Assembly (NCBI RefSeq): GCF_010725885.1
Contig: NZ_AP022600.1
Coordinates: forward strand, 5,890,001 to 5,954,000
Direction: 5' to 3'
Length of the DNA stretch: 64,000 nt
Source: Mycolicibacterium tokaiense
Lineage (GTDB): Bacteria > Actinomycetota > Actinomycetes > Mycobacteriales > Mycobacteriaceae
Below are positions 27,550-36,778 of the stretch, piece by piece; the first letter of the stretch is position 1, and each line of letters starts with the position of its first letter. The position numbers and the translations under genes were made by a program. The notes beneath the pieces were generated by a model. It worked only from the letters and a program-made list of their open reading frames with translations, was not told where the DNA came from and searched no databases.

Positions 27550-29880
27550 TCACGTGTAGGCGACGTGGACCCTGGAGATGTGGCCTTCGAAGGGGAACGG
27601 TGCGCGTTCGCGGTACTCGTGTGACACGGGCGAGCCGAGGCAGGTTCCGATGTCGAGGCAGTCGTTGGCGGTGAACAGCAACGGGGCACTGACCGGAACC
27701 CGCCCCGATGCCACGGTCTGCCCGTCGACGGCCACCGTGACGTCCAGCGGCCCGGCCGGTCGCGGGTCGGCGTACTGGGTTCGTACCTCGATCCGAGCTG
27801 TCCCGGCCTCGATCTCGGCGCTCGAGCGCACAACGGTGCGCGACAAGATGAACAGGTTGTACTCGTACACCAGGTGGCCGCCGTCGAAGTAGCACGTCAG
27901 CCCGCCTGCAGCGCCGCCCAGTGCGTACAGGACTCCACTGGCGTGCGCCGGGATATCGACATCGATGGTGACGACGTTGTTCTTGTTGCCCAGCGCGGGC
28001 GCGCAGAATTCCGGCATCCGTACCATGTCCCCGGCAAACGTCCATTCCCGGTAGGGCGGGGTGATGCGCAGTTCCGGGTGGTACACCGGCACCCACAAGC
28101 CACCTCCGATGGGCAGCACCGCGTTACGCGCCGCCTCGATGGCGAACATTTCCCGCATCTGCCCGAGTTTGTCGGGTTCTGCGGCGGCGAGATCGTGGGC
28201 CTGCGACCAGTCCCGGTCGAGGTGATAGAGCTCCCAGGTGTCGTGGTCGGGGGTCCAGGTCGCGATGCCCTCGGGCTGTCCCGGCACCCACGGCAAGCGT
28301 GGCCCGCGGGCGCAGGCCAACCAGCCGTCGTGGTAGATGCCCCGGCTGCCCATGATCTCGAAGTACTGCGTCTGCTTGCCGCCGGGGGCCGACCGGTCCA
28401 CCAGGGTGCGCGCGAAACTGGCTCCCGCGAGCGCGGTCTGCGGTTCGCCGTACACCGTGCGCGGCGTCTCGATGCCCACGATGTCGTAGATGGTCGGGAC
28501 CACGTCGTTGCAGTGCAGGAATACGTCGCGCGGAGTGGTGTCGGCGGTGATCTTCGCAGGCCAACGCACCGCCATCGGATTGCGCGTGCCGCCGAGGTGT
28601 GACGCCAGCAGCTTCATGCCTTTGTACGGCGTCGAGCCGGCCCAGGCCCATCCGGCGTGGTATTGGTTGTCCACCAGCGGTGAACCCAGCACGTCCAAGC
28701 CGCCGAGTTGGTCGAGGGCATCGATGTGCTGGCGCACCGTGGTGGGAATTCCGTTCTGCGCCAACAGTTCTGCGATGGTGCCGTTCTGGCCCTCACCTGA
28801 GGACCCGTTGTCCCCCCAGATGTAGAAGAACAGCGTGTTGTTCCCGTATCCCAGCTCGTCGAGTTCGTCGGCGATCCGGCCCACCTGGACGTCGACGTGC
28901 TCGGCGTAGCCGGCGGCCACTTCCATCAGGCGGCGCTGGAACGGCTTTTCGTCGTCGGGAATGTCGTCCCAGGCGGCCAGTGTCGCGTCCCGCTCGGTCA
29001 ACTCACAATCCTGCGGAATCCAGCCGGTGGCTTTGGCGCGCTCGAAAACCCGCCGGCGGTAGGCGTCCCAGCCGTCGTCGAACTTTCCGGCGTACTTGTC
29101 CGCCCACTCCTTCATGATGTGGTGTGGCCCGTGCAGGCACCCGCTGGCCCAGTACATGAAGAACGGCTTGTCGGCGTTGAATGCCTTGTGGCGGCGCAGC
29201 CAGCCGATGGCGTCGTCGGCTAGATCCTCCGACAGGTGGTAACCCTGCTCCGGGGTACGCGGCGGGGGCACCACCGTGGTGTTGCGCACCAGATGCGGCT
29301 CGTACTGTGAGGCCTCGCCGGCGAGGAACCCATAGAAGTACTCGAATCCCAGCCCCGTGGGCCAGTTCTCGAACGGCCCCGCTGCGGTGGTCTCCTCGGC
29401 AGGGGTGTTGTGCCATTTGCCGAATGCCGATGTCGCGTAACCGTACTGCTTGAGCACCTCGGCCACCGTCGCGCTCGAGCGCGGGATCTTGCCCGAGTAG
29501 CCGTCCCAGTCGTTGGCCAGTTCGGCGATCTGCCCGTTGCCGATCTCGTGGTGATTGCGCCCGGTCAGCAGGGACGCCCGCGTCGGCGAGCACATCGCCG
29601 TGGTGTGGAACCGGTTGTAGGAAACTCCCCCGGCAACGATGCGGTCCAGCGTCGCCGTTGTCACTTCACCCCCGAACGTCGTCGGCAGCCCGGGACCCGC
29701 GTCATCGATCAGCACGATCACGATGTTGGGCGTGTCGGGATGCAGACGGCGTGGCGCTTCGCGGGGAGCGTAGCTCGACTCACCCAGCGTGCGCCCCGCC
29801 ACGCTGCCTGACGGCACCGGCGGGAACGGCAGCACCGCGCCACCGGGCAACGTGGGGGCCACGATCTGTTCTCCGGCCAT
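27550..29880 (-). CDS. Type I formylglycine-dependent sulfatase (AtsD-like)
   Basis: A 776-residue sulfatase. Metal ligands are D59-D60 (IVIVLIDDAG). The formylglycine motif CSPTRASLLTGR begins at C97, to be oxidised by a formylglycine-generating enzyme. A GKWHN segment follows near residue 165 and the metal-binding WGDNGS near 350. After ~550 residues comes a ~220-residue beta-rich C-terminal domain, making it as long as mycobacterial AtsD-type enzymes. The ATG at 29880 with GAAGGAG upstream is chosen over a long in-frame extension. No signal peptide is visible. It would hydrolyse sulfate esters and provide sulfur; its substrate is unknown. Confidence 0.88.
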   Translation of the reverse strand: MAGEQIVAPTLPGGAVLPFPPVPSGSVAGRTLGESSYAPREAPRRLHPDTPNIVIVLIDDAGPGLPTTFGGEVTTATLDRIVAGGVSYNRFHTTAMCSPTRASLLTGRNHHEIGNGQIAELANDWDGYSGKIPRSSATVAEVLKQYGYATSAFGKWHNTPAEETTAAGPFENWPTGLGFEYFYGFLAGEASQYEPHLVRNTTVVPPPRTPEQGYHLSEDLADDAIGWLRRHKAFNADKPFFMYWASGCLHGPHHIMKEWADKYAGKFDDGWDAYRRRVFERAKATGWIPQDCELTERDATLAAWDDIPDDEKPFQRRLMEVAAGYAEHVDVQVGRIADELDELGYGNNTLFFYIWGDNGSSGEGQNGTIAELLAQNGIPTTVRQHIDALDQLGGLDVLGSPLVDNQYHAGWAWAGSTPYKGMKLLASHLGGTRNPMAVRWPAKITADTTPRDVFLHCNDVVPTIYDIVGIETPRTVYGEPQTALAGASFARTLVDRSAPGGKQTQYFEIMGSRGIYHDGWLACARGPRLPWVPGQPEGIATWTPDHDTWELYHLDRDWSQAHDLAAAEPDKLGQMREMFAIEAARNAVLPIGGGLWVPVYHPELRITPPYREWTFAGDMVRMPEFCAPALGNKNNVVTIDVDIPAHASGVLYALGGAAGGLTCYFDGGHLVYEYNLFILSRTVVRSSAEIEAGTARIEVRTQYADPRPAGPLDVTVAVDGQTVASGRVPVSAPLLFTANDCLDIGTCLGSPVSHEYRERAPFPFEGHISRVHVAYT

Positions 29881-30092
29881 CGGCTCACTCCTTCTCCACC
29901 GGTCGATCGCGATCATTGTGGTCCATCGTGCTGCACGCGGGACGGATTTCCCGCACGGCAGTCCAACGCCGCCGCTGCTGCCGCAAGACCCCGCGACCCG
30001 GGCCCTTCGGCCCTGGTGCCGCCGCCGTCGCCCTCGTAGCGTCGAGGGTGGCGTCGGCGATGTCGCCGGGCGTGGGAGAAGGGACGCTGACC

Positions 30093-30947
30093 ATGACGCT
30101 GGGTATCGCTGTCGGGGTGGACGGGTCGGACCCGTCGGATGCCGCACTCCGCTGGGCCGCGCGGGAAGCGGCGTTGCACGCCGCGCCTCTGAAGCTGCTG
30201 CACGTCGTGACACCGCCGAACATGGTGGCCTGGCAGGAGCCTCTGGCCATGACGGGCTACGGCGAATGGCAGCAGACCCGGGCGCGCGAGATCCTCGACA
30301 AGGGACGCCAGCTGGCCGAGGAGGCCGCCCCCGGCATCGACGTGTCCACCGAATCCCTCGCGGGACCGTCTGTCGCGACCCTCATCGACCTCAGCAAGGA
30401 CGCTCAGATGATGGTCGTCGGTTGCCGCGGGCTCGGTGCTGTCGGGCGCGCCTTGCTGGGTTCGGTGAGCCGCGCGATGGTGCATCACGCCCACTGCCCG
30501 GTGGCGGTCGTCCACGACGCCACCGCGCCCGACGATGCTCCCGTGGTGGTGGGCATCGACGGGTCACCGGCGTCGGAGCGGGCCGTGGCCATGGCGTTCG
30601 ATGAGGCTTCGTGCCGCGGTGTGGGCCTGGTCGCGGTGCACGCGTGGAGCGACGCGGGGGTGATGGACTTTCCCGGGTTCGATTTCACCCCGCTGGAGCA
30701 GGACGCCAACGAGGTGCTCGCCGAGCGGCTGGCCGGCTGGCAGGAGCGCTACCCCGACGTGGCCGTCGAACGGATCGTCGCCTTCGACCGCCCGGTGCCA
30801 CAGCTGCTGCTGCAGGCCAAACGCGCCCAGCTGCTGGTGGTCGGCAGCCATGGCCGCGGCGGCTTCGCGGGCATGCTGCTGGGCTCGGTGAGCTCTGCGG
30901 TGGTGCAGTCGGCCACGGTTCCGGTGCTGGTGGCCCGGCAGGCCTGA
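30093..30947 (+). CDS. Universal stress protein, tandem UspA domains
   Basis: A 284-residue protein with two UspA domains (about 1-140 and 150-284). Each ends in the ATP-binding pattern G-x2-G-x9-[19 protein letters not shown] in the first and [17 protein letters not shown] in the second. Both begin with the strand containing VGVDGS or [10 protein letters not shown]. Two-domain ATP-binding USPs of this kind are abundant in mycobacteria and many belong to the hypoxia/DosR response. The ATG at 30093 is chosen from the VGVDGS position; upstream frame has no homology. A second USP gene follows after 17 bases. Confidence 0.88.
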   Translation: MTLGIAVGVDGSDPSDAALRWAAREAALHAAPLKLLHVVTPPNMVAWQEPLAMTGYGEWQQTRAREILDKGRQLAEEAAPGIDVSTESLAGPSVATLIDLSKDAQMMVVGCRGLGAVGRALLGSVSRAMVHHAHCPVAVVHDATAPDDAPVVVGIDGSPASERAVAMAFDEASCRGVGLVAVHAWSDAGVMDFPGFDFTPLEQDANEVLAERLAGWQERYPDVAVERIVAFDRPVPQLLLQAKRAQLLVVGSHGRGGFAGMLLGSVSSAVVQSATVPVLVARQA

Positions 30948-30964
30948 CGGGTACGTTCCTGAGT

Positions 30965-31810
30965 ATGGGTACCGAAATCGTTGTGGGCGTTGACGGCTCG
31001 CCATGCTCGCAAGCCGCGCTGAGCTGGGCCGCTGCCGAAGCGAAACTCCGCGGGGCACCTCTGGTGGTGCTGTATGCGGCCGTCCCGGCCACCGTGGCCA
31101 CCTGGGCCTCGTCGGCGGCCCTGCCGGCCGCGTGGGCCGACCTGCAACGTGACGCCGGGGAGCAGGTCCTGCGCGACGCGACGGCCCGAGTAGGTGCCGA
31201 CGTCCCGGTCAGCACCGAGTTGGTGCCGCAGGGCCCCGCTGCGGCGCTGATCGAACGGTCCCGCGACACCGCGCTGGTGGTGGTGGGCAGCAACGGTCGC
31301 GGGGCCCTCGCGCGCGCTGTCCTGGGCTCGGTCAGTACCGCGCTGCTGCACCATGCGAAGGCCCCGGTGGTGGTGGTCCGCGAACCGGCAGTCCCCGGCG
31401 ACAAACCGGTGCTGCTGGGGTTCGACGGCTCGGGGTTCTCTCGTCAGGCCGCCGCCCTGGCGTTCGAGGAGGCTGCTCGCCGAGGCGTGGAACTCGTTGT
31501 GCTGCATGCGTGGTGGTCACCCGGCGCCTACGATCTGCCGGGTCTGGACTGGGACAGCGTGCAGGCGCAGATCGATGAGGAACTGGCAGCCCAGCTGGCC
31601 CCGTTCAGTGCGCAGCACCCCGATGTGATGGTGCGGCGGGTGGTGGTCAAGGACCAGCCGGCGCACCACTTGGTGGAGGCGTCCGACGAGGCCCAGCTGA
31701 TCGTCGTGGGCAGCCGCGGCCACGGCGCGCTGGCCGGAACATTGCTGGGGTCGGTGTCGTCGGCGGTGGCGCAGGCGGCGCAGTGCCCGGTGATGGTGGT
31801 TCGCGAATAG
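30965..31810 (+). CDS. Universal stress protein, tandem UspA domains
   Basis: A 281-residue two-domain universal stress protein, second of a tandem pair. It has [18 protein letters not shown] at the N-terminus and ATP-binding patterns [17 protein letters not shown] and [17 protein letters not shown]. It is more diverged from the other two USPs in this window than they are from each other, so the pair is not a recent duplication. It presumably shares the promoter of the upstream gene. Confidence 0.88.
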   Translation: MGTEIVVGVDGSPCSQAALSWAAAEAKLRGAPLVVLYAAVPATVATWASSAALPAAWADLQRDAGEQVLRDATARVGADVPVSTELVPQGPAAALIERSRDTALVVVGSNGRGALARAVLGSVSTALLHHAKAPVVVVREPAVPGDKPVLLGFDGSGFSRQAAALAFEEAARRGVELVVLHAWWSPGAYDLPGLDWDSVQAQIDEELAAQLAPFSAQHPDVMVRRVVVKDQPAHHLVEASDEAQLIVVGSRGHGALAGTLLGSVSSAVAQAAQCPVMVVRE

Positions 31811-31821
31811 CAACCTCTATG

Positions 31822-31842
31822 TATACTAATCGTTCATTTCCG
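31822..31842. promoter_or_regulatory. Operator-like site upstream of tetR, copy 1
   Basis: The sequence TATAC-TA-ATCGTTCATTT-C-CG starts 41 bases before the tetR start at 31863. An almost identical site (TATAC-N2-ATCGTTCATTT-N-CG) lies at 35714-35734 upstream of the MFS operon. The conservation implies one regulator, most likely the adjacent TetR. Confidence 0.65.
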
Positions 31843-31862
31843 TGTGTGGAGGAGGACGCGAC

Positions 31863-32486
31863 GTGCGGCCACGTGCGACGGTCGAGAAGGCAGTGCGGCC
31901 GGGACGGGGCCGTCGCCCCGCGTCCGAGGTACGGCAGGCGGTCCTCGAGGCTGCGGCGCGTCTGCTCTACGACGAGGGACTGAGGGCCGTCACCTTCGAG
32001 CGCGTGGCCGCCGCCGCCGGTGCCAGCAAGGTCACCTTGTACAAGTGGTGGTCCACCCCGGCGGTGCTGGCGTTCGAGGCATACCATGCCGATGTCATGC
32101 CGGGCCTGGCGTTCCCGGACAACGGTGACTTCCAGACCGATCTGCGCACCCAGCTGCACTCGTTCGCCCGCGCCATGATGGAGCGCCCGGGCTCGGGAGC
32201 CCGCACCCGCGGGCAGGTGATCGCCGAGATCGTCGGCGCCGCCCACGGAGACGCCACCTTGGCCGACGCCTTCCACGCGTACTACACGACGCCCCGCCGG
32301 GAGTTGACCCAGCGGATGTTCCGGCTCGCCCGTGAACGCGGACAGATTCCCGCGCATCTGGACCTACCGGCGCTGGCCGACCAACTCTGGGGTGCGTGCT
32401 ACCACAAGCTGATGATGTTCGGCGAGCCCCTGGACGACGGTTACATCGACGCGCTGATCGCGAACCTCTTCGGCCGAACGGGCTGA
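31863..32486 (+). CDS. TetR-family regulator of the MFS/NmrA/LLM unit
   Basis: A 207-residue TetR protein. After a basic N-terminal arm, the HTH covers about 25-70 (AVLEAAARLLYDEGLRAVTFERVAAAAGASKVTLYKWW, recognition helix SKVTLYKWW), and the TetR_C-type ligand domain contains GQVIAEIVGAAHGD. The GTG at 31863 is chosen because GGAGGAGG sits at correct spacing; a GTG 21 bases upstream is less likely. It is convergent with the LLM gene, the last of the MFS-NmrA-LLM operon, and shares an operator-like site with that operon's promoter. Confidence 0.87.
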   Translation: MRPRATVEKAVRPGRGRRPASEVRQAVLEAAARLLYDEGLRAVTFERVAAAAGASKVTLYKWWSTPAVLAFEAYHADVMPGLAFPDNGDFQTDLRTQLHSFARAMMERPGSGARTRGQVIAEIVGAAHGDATLADAFHAYYTTPRRELTQRMFRLARERGQIPAHLDLPALADQLWGACYHKLMMFGEPLDDGYIDALIANLFGRTG

Positions 32487-32488
32487 GA

Positions 32489-33364
32489 TCAGCCGAGTTC
32501 GGCGAGTTGCCGGACAGCCGGTGCCATGGCGTCGATCCACGCCGCGGGCGTTCCCGAGGTGGGAGTGACGATCACCGTGTGCACGCCCAACCGCGCGTAA
32601 TCGTCCATCGCGGAGACGAATTCGTCGCGGCGATCGGGTTCGGGCCGCGGGAACGCCGCCGTCACCGTCACGTCGATCTCGGTGTGATCGCGGCCGAGGT
32701 CGTCGCAGTGTCGACGCAGCACCTCGATCTTGCGGGCGACGTCCTCCACGGAGGTGGTGAACAGGTTGCACGCATCGCCGTAGCGGGCCACCAGCCGCAG
32801 TGTCTTACGTTCTCCCCCACCGCCGATCAGCACCCGCGGTCGCTGCAGCGGCTGCGGCCGGCACAACGTCTCCGCCAGTTGGTAGTGCGTACCCTTGAAC
32901 GGCCCGTCGTTGTCAGGGTCCCACATCTGGGCGCAGATCTGCAGCGTCTCCTCCAGCCGTTCGAAGCGCTCGGCCAACGGCGGGAACGGCACTCCGAGCC
33001 CGCGGTGCTCACGCTCGTACCAGGCAGCGCCGAGTCCGAGTGCCGCTCTGCCGCCGGACAACACGTCCAGGGTCGTCACGATCTTGGCCAGCAGACCGGG
33101 GTGACGGTAGGTGACTCCGGTGACCAGCACGCCCAGTTCGACGGTGCTGGTGTGGGCGGCCAGGTAGCTCAGGGTGGTGTAGGCCTCGAGCATGGTGGAC
33201 TCCGCCGGCAGCCCGGTGGGCTCGATCTGGAAGTAGTGGTCCATCAGGGACAGCCAGCTGATGCCGGCGTTCTCGACGGCGGCCCCCACGCGGGCCAGCT
33301 CACCGCTGATGGCGGCGGTGCCGCCATCGATGTCCAAAAAGGGAAGGTGAATTCCGAGCTTCAT
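32489..33364 (-). CDS. LLM-class flavin/F420-dependent oxidoreductase
   Basis: A 291-residue luciferase-like protein (TIM barrel). N-terminus MKLGIHLPFLD, then WLSLMDHYFQIEP, LGVLVTGVTYRHPGLLAKIVTTLDVLSGGRAALGLGAAW (typical LLM strand-loop) and PRVLIGGGGERKTLRLVARYGDACN. These patterns are shared by mycobacterial F420-dependent reductases and FMN-dependent monooxygenases; the cofactor cannot be settled by eye, but F420 is likely in this host. It lies ten bases behind the broken NmrA gene, at the end of the MFS operon. Confidence 0.85.
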   Translation of the reverse strand: MKLGIHLPFLDIDGGTAAISGELARVGAAVENAGISWLSLMDHYFQIEPTGLPAESTMLEAYTTLSYLAAHTSTVELGVLVTGVTYRHPGLLAKIVTTLDVLSGGRAALGLGAAWYEREHRGLGVPFPPLAERFERLEETLQICAQMWDPDNDGPFKGTHYQLAETLCRPQPLQRPRVLIGGGGERKTLRLVARYGDACNLFTTSVEDVARKIEVLRRHCDDLGRDHTEIDVTVTAAFPRPEPDRRDEFVSAMDDYARLGVHTVIVTPTSGTPAAWIDAMAPAVRQLAELG

Positions 33365-33374
33365 CGTTGCACTC

Positions 33375-34273
33375 CTAGTGATTCAGGGCCGGGACGAGTA
33401 CGTCGAGGCACCATTGCCGAAATGTGGTCGCAGACGAGGATTCCGGGGTGCGCGGCTCGGCGTTGTCCAGCCCGCCGTCTTTGGCGACCGCCATGTCGAG
33501 CATGCCCTGGGCCATGGCTGCCGACATTCCGTGACTGCGCATGGTCGCCGCGTAGGCGTCCCCGTCGATCTGCTGGTACCGCACCGGCCGGCCCAGCACG
33601 TCGGACATCACCGCCGCCATGTCCTCGAACGAGAGGTCCTGCGGGCCCAGCACCGGCACGCTGCCGGCTCCGGTCCACGACGAGTCGGTGAGCAGCCGCA
33701 CGGCCGCCGCGGCGATGTCGCGGGTGGCGCAGGTGGGCAGCGCACGCTCACCGCTGATGGGGCCGAAGAACATCCCCCGCTCGGCGATGGCGGCACGCTG
33801 GCGCAGCAGGTTGTCCATGAACGACGGCAGGACCAGCGCCCGGTAGGGCACCCCGGTGTCGGCCATCATGTCGTCGACGGCCAGCGTGGCGGTGACAAAC
33901 CCGGCGTAGGCGGCCATCGGCGTGCCGCGGCCCAGCGCCGAGATGCCCACCACCCGCGCGATGCCGCTGGCCGGCAGGGCTGCGCAGGCGGGTTTGGCGA
34001 AGTCGACGTAGGCGGCCTCGACGCTGGCGGCCTGCGGATTCGGCGGTACCAGCCAGAACAACGCCTCGGTACCGGCGAAGGCGGCGGCGATCACGTCGGG
34101 ATCGGCGTGCGACCCTTCGATGACGTCCCTTCGATGACGTCGACGGCCGCGCGGACGCGATGGGACAGCCGGGCGGGGTCGCGGACGACGACGCGCACCG
34201 GAGCCCCCTGCTCGAGGAGTCGGTCGACGACCTGGGCGCCGATGGTGCCCGTGGGTGCGGTGACGGTGATCAT
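33375..34273 (-). pseudogene. NmrA-like NAD(P)-binding protein, frameshifted by a 14-base duplication
   Basis: The ATG at 34273 (GAGAGG upstream) opens an NmrA/SDR-like protein, with TAPTGTIGAQVVDRLLEQGAPVRVVVRDPAR as the nucleotide-binding start. The frame stops at 34091. The rest of the protein (GTEALFWLVPPNPQAAS..., ALVLPSFMDNLL, QDLSFEDMAAVMSDVLGRPV) continues in another frame to 33375. A perfect 14-base tandem duplication lies at the junction, and removing one copy gives a continuous ~294-residue protein reading VIEGSHADPDVIAAAF. As it stands the gene makes a truncated protein of about 60 residues. It could be a real recent mutation or a sequencing/assembly error. The downstream LLM gene may still be translated. 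Confidence 0.88.
34113..34140. repeat. Perfect 14-base tandem duplication causing the frameshift
   Basis: CCCTTCGATGACGT occurs twice in direct succession (34113-34126 and 34127-34140). Fourteen bases is not a multiple of three. Confidence 0.97.
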
Positions 34274-34301
34274 GCGGGTGCCTCTCGTATTAGTGTTGTG
34301 C

Positions 34302-35576
34302 TCAAACATCTTTGGCGACGGCGGGCGTGGTGCCGGAGCCGGAGATTGCGGGAACCCTGACCACGGCGAGCATCATCAAGGCGATGGCCGCCGTGATCTG
34401 GATGGCGATCACCCAATAGGGGGCTGCGGGTGCGACGGCCAGGTACAGCCAGCCGACCGCGAGCGGGCCGAGCACCTGGGCCAGTGCCATGGTGGCGGAC
34501 ACCGCTCCCTGCACCCGCCCCTGGATCGCGGCGTCCATGGTCGTGGACATCGTGGCGATCAGGCTGGTCTGCACCAGTGGTTGACCGATACCGAAGAGCC
34601 CCACCGCCAGATAGATCAGGGTCGCCGACTCGGCTCGGGTGAACAGGGCGATGAGGATGAAGGCCAGGACGGACAGGGCGGCACCGGCCATGGCCAGGTG
34701 GATCTCGCGGATGTAGCGCACGAGCAGCGGGATCACCACCAGTTGTACCGACACCACCAGCACTCCGTAGAGCACCAGCACCGAGGCGATGCGGGCGGTG
34801 TCCCATCCGCCCAGATCCGTGAGCAATGTCGGCAAGTTCGCCGAGAGCGCGATGACACCCGGCCAGAACAGCAGATAACTCAGCAGCAGCAGACGCAGCT
34901 GCGGAAAGCTCAGCAGGTCGCGGAACTGCGCCAGGGGATTCATCTGCGATACGCGCAGACTCGTGGCCCGATGCTCCGACGGAAGACTTTCCGGCATGGA
35001 CAGATAACCCCACACCAGCGCCACTCCCAGCAGCGCCAGCAGCACGAACAACGGGGTCACCGGACTGGTGGCCGAGAACAGGCCACTGGTGGCCGGCCCG
35101 ATGATGAAGGCCGATCCGATGGCGGCGGTGAGGAATGCGAAGTACCGGGTGCGCACGGCGGGTGCGGTGGTGTCGGCGACGTAGGAGTAGGCCGTGGCGA
35201 TCCAGCAGTCGGAAGCGCCGACGATGATCCAGCCGAGGAACAGCATCCACAGCCCGGCCCCGGTTGCCGCGCCGGCGGTGAAAATGCCGAACCCGATCAG
35301 TGCGCCGATGAAGCTGGACACCAGGACTGTGCGACGGCCGAATCGGTCACCGAGGGCGCCCAGCACCGGCGCGGAGAGGAACTGCGCCAGTGAGTAACTG
35401 GAGAACAGCATGCCGATGGCGAGTGCGTCACCGCCCAGCGGTCCTGCGACGGCCGGCAGGATGGGGCCCAGCAGGGCGACGTAGTAGGTGCTCAGGAAAC
35501 CCACCCCGAGAACAAAGGGGTGCAGGCGTCGGGGCGCGGTGTTCGTGGTGGACGTTGAGGTCATCGAAGGAGTCAC
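34302..35576 (-). CDS. MFS drug-type transporter
   Basis: A ~424-residue major facilitator with 12 predicted membrane helices. The loop 2-3 signature reads GALGDRFGRRTVLVSS, and a polar central loop (SMPESLPSEHRATSLRVSQ) separates the two halves. The GTG at 35576 has AGGGA nine bases upstream; an ATG 12 bases inside lacks a Shine-Dalgarno. It probably exports a small toxic compound. It is the first gene of an MFS-NmrA-LLM operon; the operator-like site at 35714-35734 lies ~140 bases upstream. Confidence 0.85.
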   Translation of the reverse strand: MTPSMTSTSTTNTAPRRLHPFVLGVGFLSTYYVALLGPILPAVAGPLGGDALAIGMLFSSYSLAQFLSAPVLGALGDRFGRRTVLVSSFIGALIGFGIFTAGAATGAGLWMLFLGWIIVGASDCWIATAYSYVADTTAPAVRTRYFAFLTAAIGSAFIIGPATSGLFSATSPVTPLFVLLALLGVALVWGYLSMPESLPSEHRATSLRVSQMNPLAQFRDLLSFPQLRLLLLSYLLFWPGVIALSANLPTLLTDLGGWDTARIASVLVLYGVLVVSVQLVVIPLLVRYIREIHLAMAGAALSVLAFILIALFTRAESATLIYLAVGLFGIGQPLVQTSLIATMSTTMDAAIQGRVQGAVSATMALAQVLGPLAVGWLYLAVAPAAPYWVIAIQITAAIALMMLAVVRVPAISGSGTTPAVAKDV

Positions 35577-35713
35577 TGTCGTCGGTCCCTGTTCGGTATC
35601 GAAGTGCCGGCTATGAATAAACAAGTGGCGCAGACGTTTTCGCGCACCGCGCGACGCCAGTCCACCGTGTTCGGATAGATCCCATATGTGAACAGCTTGT
35701 CCATATCTCACTA

Positions 35714-35734
35714 TATACAGATCGTTCATTTACG
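35714..35734. promoter_or_regulatory. Operator-like site upstream of MFS operon, copy 2
   Basis: TATAC-AG-ATCGTTCATTT-A-CG matches the site in front of tetR (31822-31842) at 18 of 21 positions. It lies in the divergent region between the MFS operon and the universal stress protein gene. Confidence 0.65.
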
Positions 35735-35777
35735 CAAGGTGGGCCTCGGTGAACCAGGGCAGTAAGGCCGCCGGTGA

Positions 35778-35791
35778 GGGACCTAAGACTC
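35778..35791. promoter_or_regulatory. Possible DosR-box-like site upstream of universal stress gene
   Basis: GGGACCTAAGACTC matches 11 of 14 positions of the mycobacterial DosR palindrome core (GGGACTWWAGTCCC), 61 bases before the USP start. Many two-domain USPs are DosR targets. One half-site is poor. Confidence 0.4.
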
Positions 35792-35852
35792 CTGCGCTCC
35801 CGCATCGGCAATTTCTAGCCTGGGAACAACGAATCCAGGGAAGGGACAACGC

Positions 35853-36737
35853 ATGGCCGTTGAACAGCAGCACCGTGAGGACGTCGTTGTCGGGGTGGAC
35901 GGTTCACCGGCGTCGAAGGTGGCCGTCGATTGGGCCGCCCGCCAGGCGGCATTGCACCGGGTTCCGCTGAGAGTGGTCCACATCGCCCAGCTGCCGACGA
36001 TGTCGACGGTCATCGAGCCGCTGGTGATCGTCGGTATGTCGGAGTGGCTGGACAAGCACGGGCGCGATGTGCTGGCGGATGCGGTGCGGATCGCCGCCGA
36101 GGCCGCGCCCCAGCTGAATGTCAGCACCGAGATGCTCACCGGCTCCGCGGTGTCCGGGTTGCTCGACCATTCCAAGGACGCGCGCATGCTGGTGGTCGGG
36201 TGCCGGGGGCTCGGGGCCGTCGGCCGCACCATGATGGGTTCGGTGAGCTCTGCGCTGGTGCATCACGCCCGCTGCCCCGTGACCGTGGTCCGCGACGAAG
36301 AGTCACCCACGGCGACGCCTGCGCAGGCTCCGGTGGTGGTCGGCGTGGACGGGTCCGAGGTGTCCGAACGCGCGCTGGCGCTGGCCTTCGAGGAGGCGTC
36401 GCTGCGCGGGGTGGGGTTGGTCGCCGTACACGCCTGGAGCGACGCAGGTGTGCTCGACTTTCCTGGCTTCGACCACGCCGAACTGCAGCAGACCGCTCAC
36501 CGGGTGCTCGCCGAGCGGTTGGCGGGCTGGCAGGAGCGCTATCCCGATGTCCACGTGGAGCGCGTGGTGGCGTGGGACAACCCTGCTCACGCCCTGCTTG
36601 AACAGTCGCGGCGGGCACAGTTGGTGGTGGTCGGCAGCCACGGCCGGGGCGGTTTCGCGGGCATGCTGCTCGGCTCGGTCAGCGCCGAGGTGGTGCACGG
36701 CGCCGCCGTCCCGGTGACGGTGGTGCGCCAGTCCTGA
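35853..36737 (+). CDS. Universal stress protein, tandem UspA domains
   Basis: A 294-residue two-domain universal stress protein, closely similar to the one at 30093 (shared [16 protein letters not shown] and [15 protein letters not shown]). The ATP-binding patterns are [17 protein letters not shown] and [17 protein letters not shown]. The ATG follows GGGAAGGG. A DosR-like half-palindrome upstream suggests hypoxia or stress control. It is divergent from the MFS operon. Confidence 0.9.
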   Translation: MAVEQQHREDVVVGVDGSPASKVAVDWAARQAALHRVPLRVVHIAQLPTMSTVIEPLVIVGMSEWLDKHGRDVLADAVRIAAEAAPQLNVSTEMLTGSAVSGLLDHSKDARMLVVGCRGLGAVGRTMMGSVSSALVHHARCPVTVVRDEESPTATPAQAPVVVGVDGSEVSERALALAFEEASLRGVGLVAVHAWSDAGVLDFPGFDHAELQQTAHRVLAERLAGWQERYPDVHVERVVAWDNPAHALLEQSRRAQLVVVGSHGRGGFAGMLLGSVSAEVVHGAAVPVTVVRQS

Positions 36738-36778
36738 TCTGGCCGGGTCTGTCGGGGGCCACCCGTACCGTCACGGAC

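Noticed and set aside
33378..35393. 671-codon plus-strand frame opposite the NmrA/MFS genes
   Set aside because: Rich in Gln/Gly/His/Arg with no domain; it is antisense to genes with clear family motifs.
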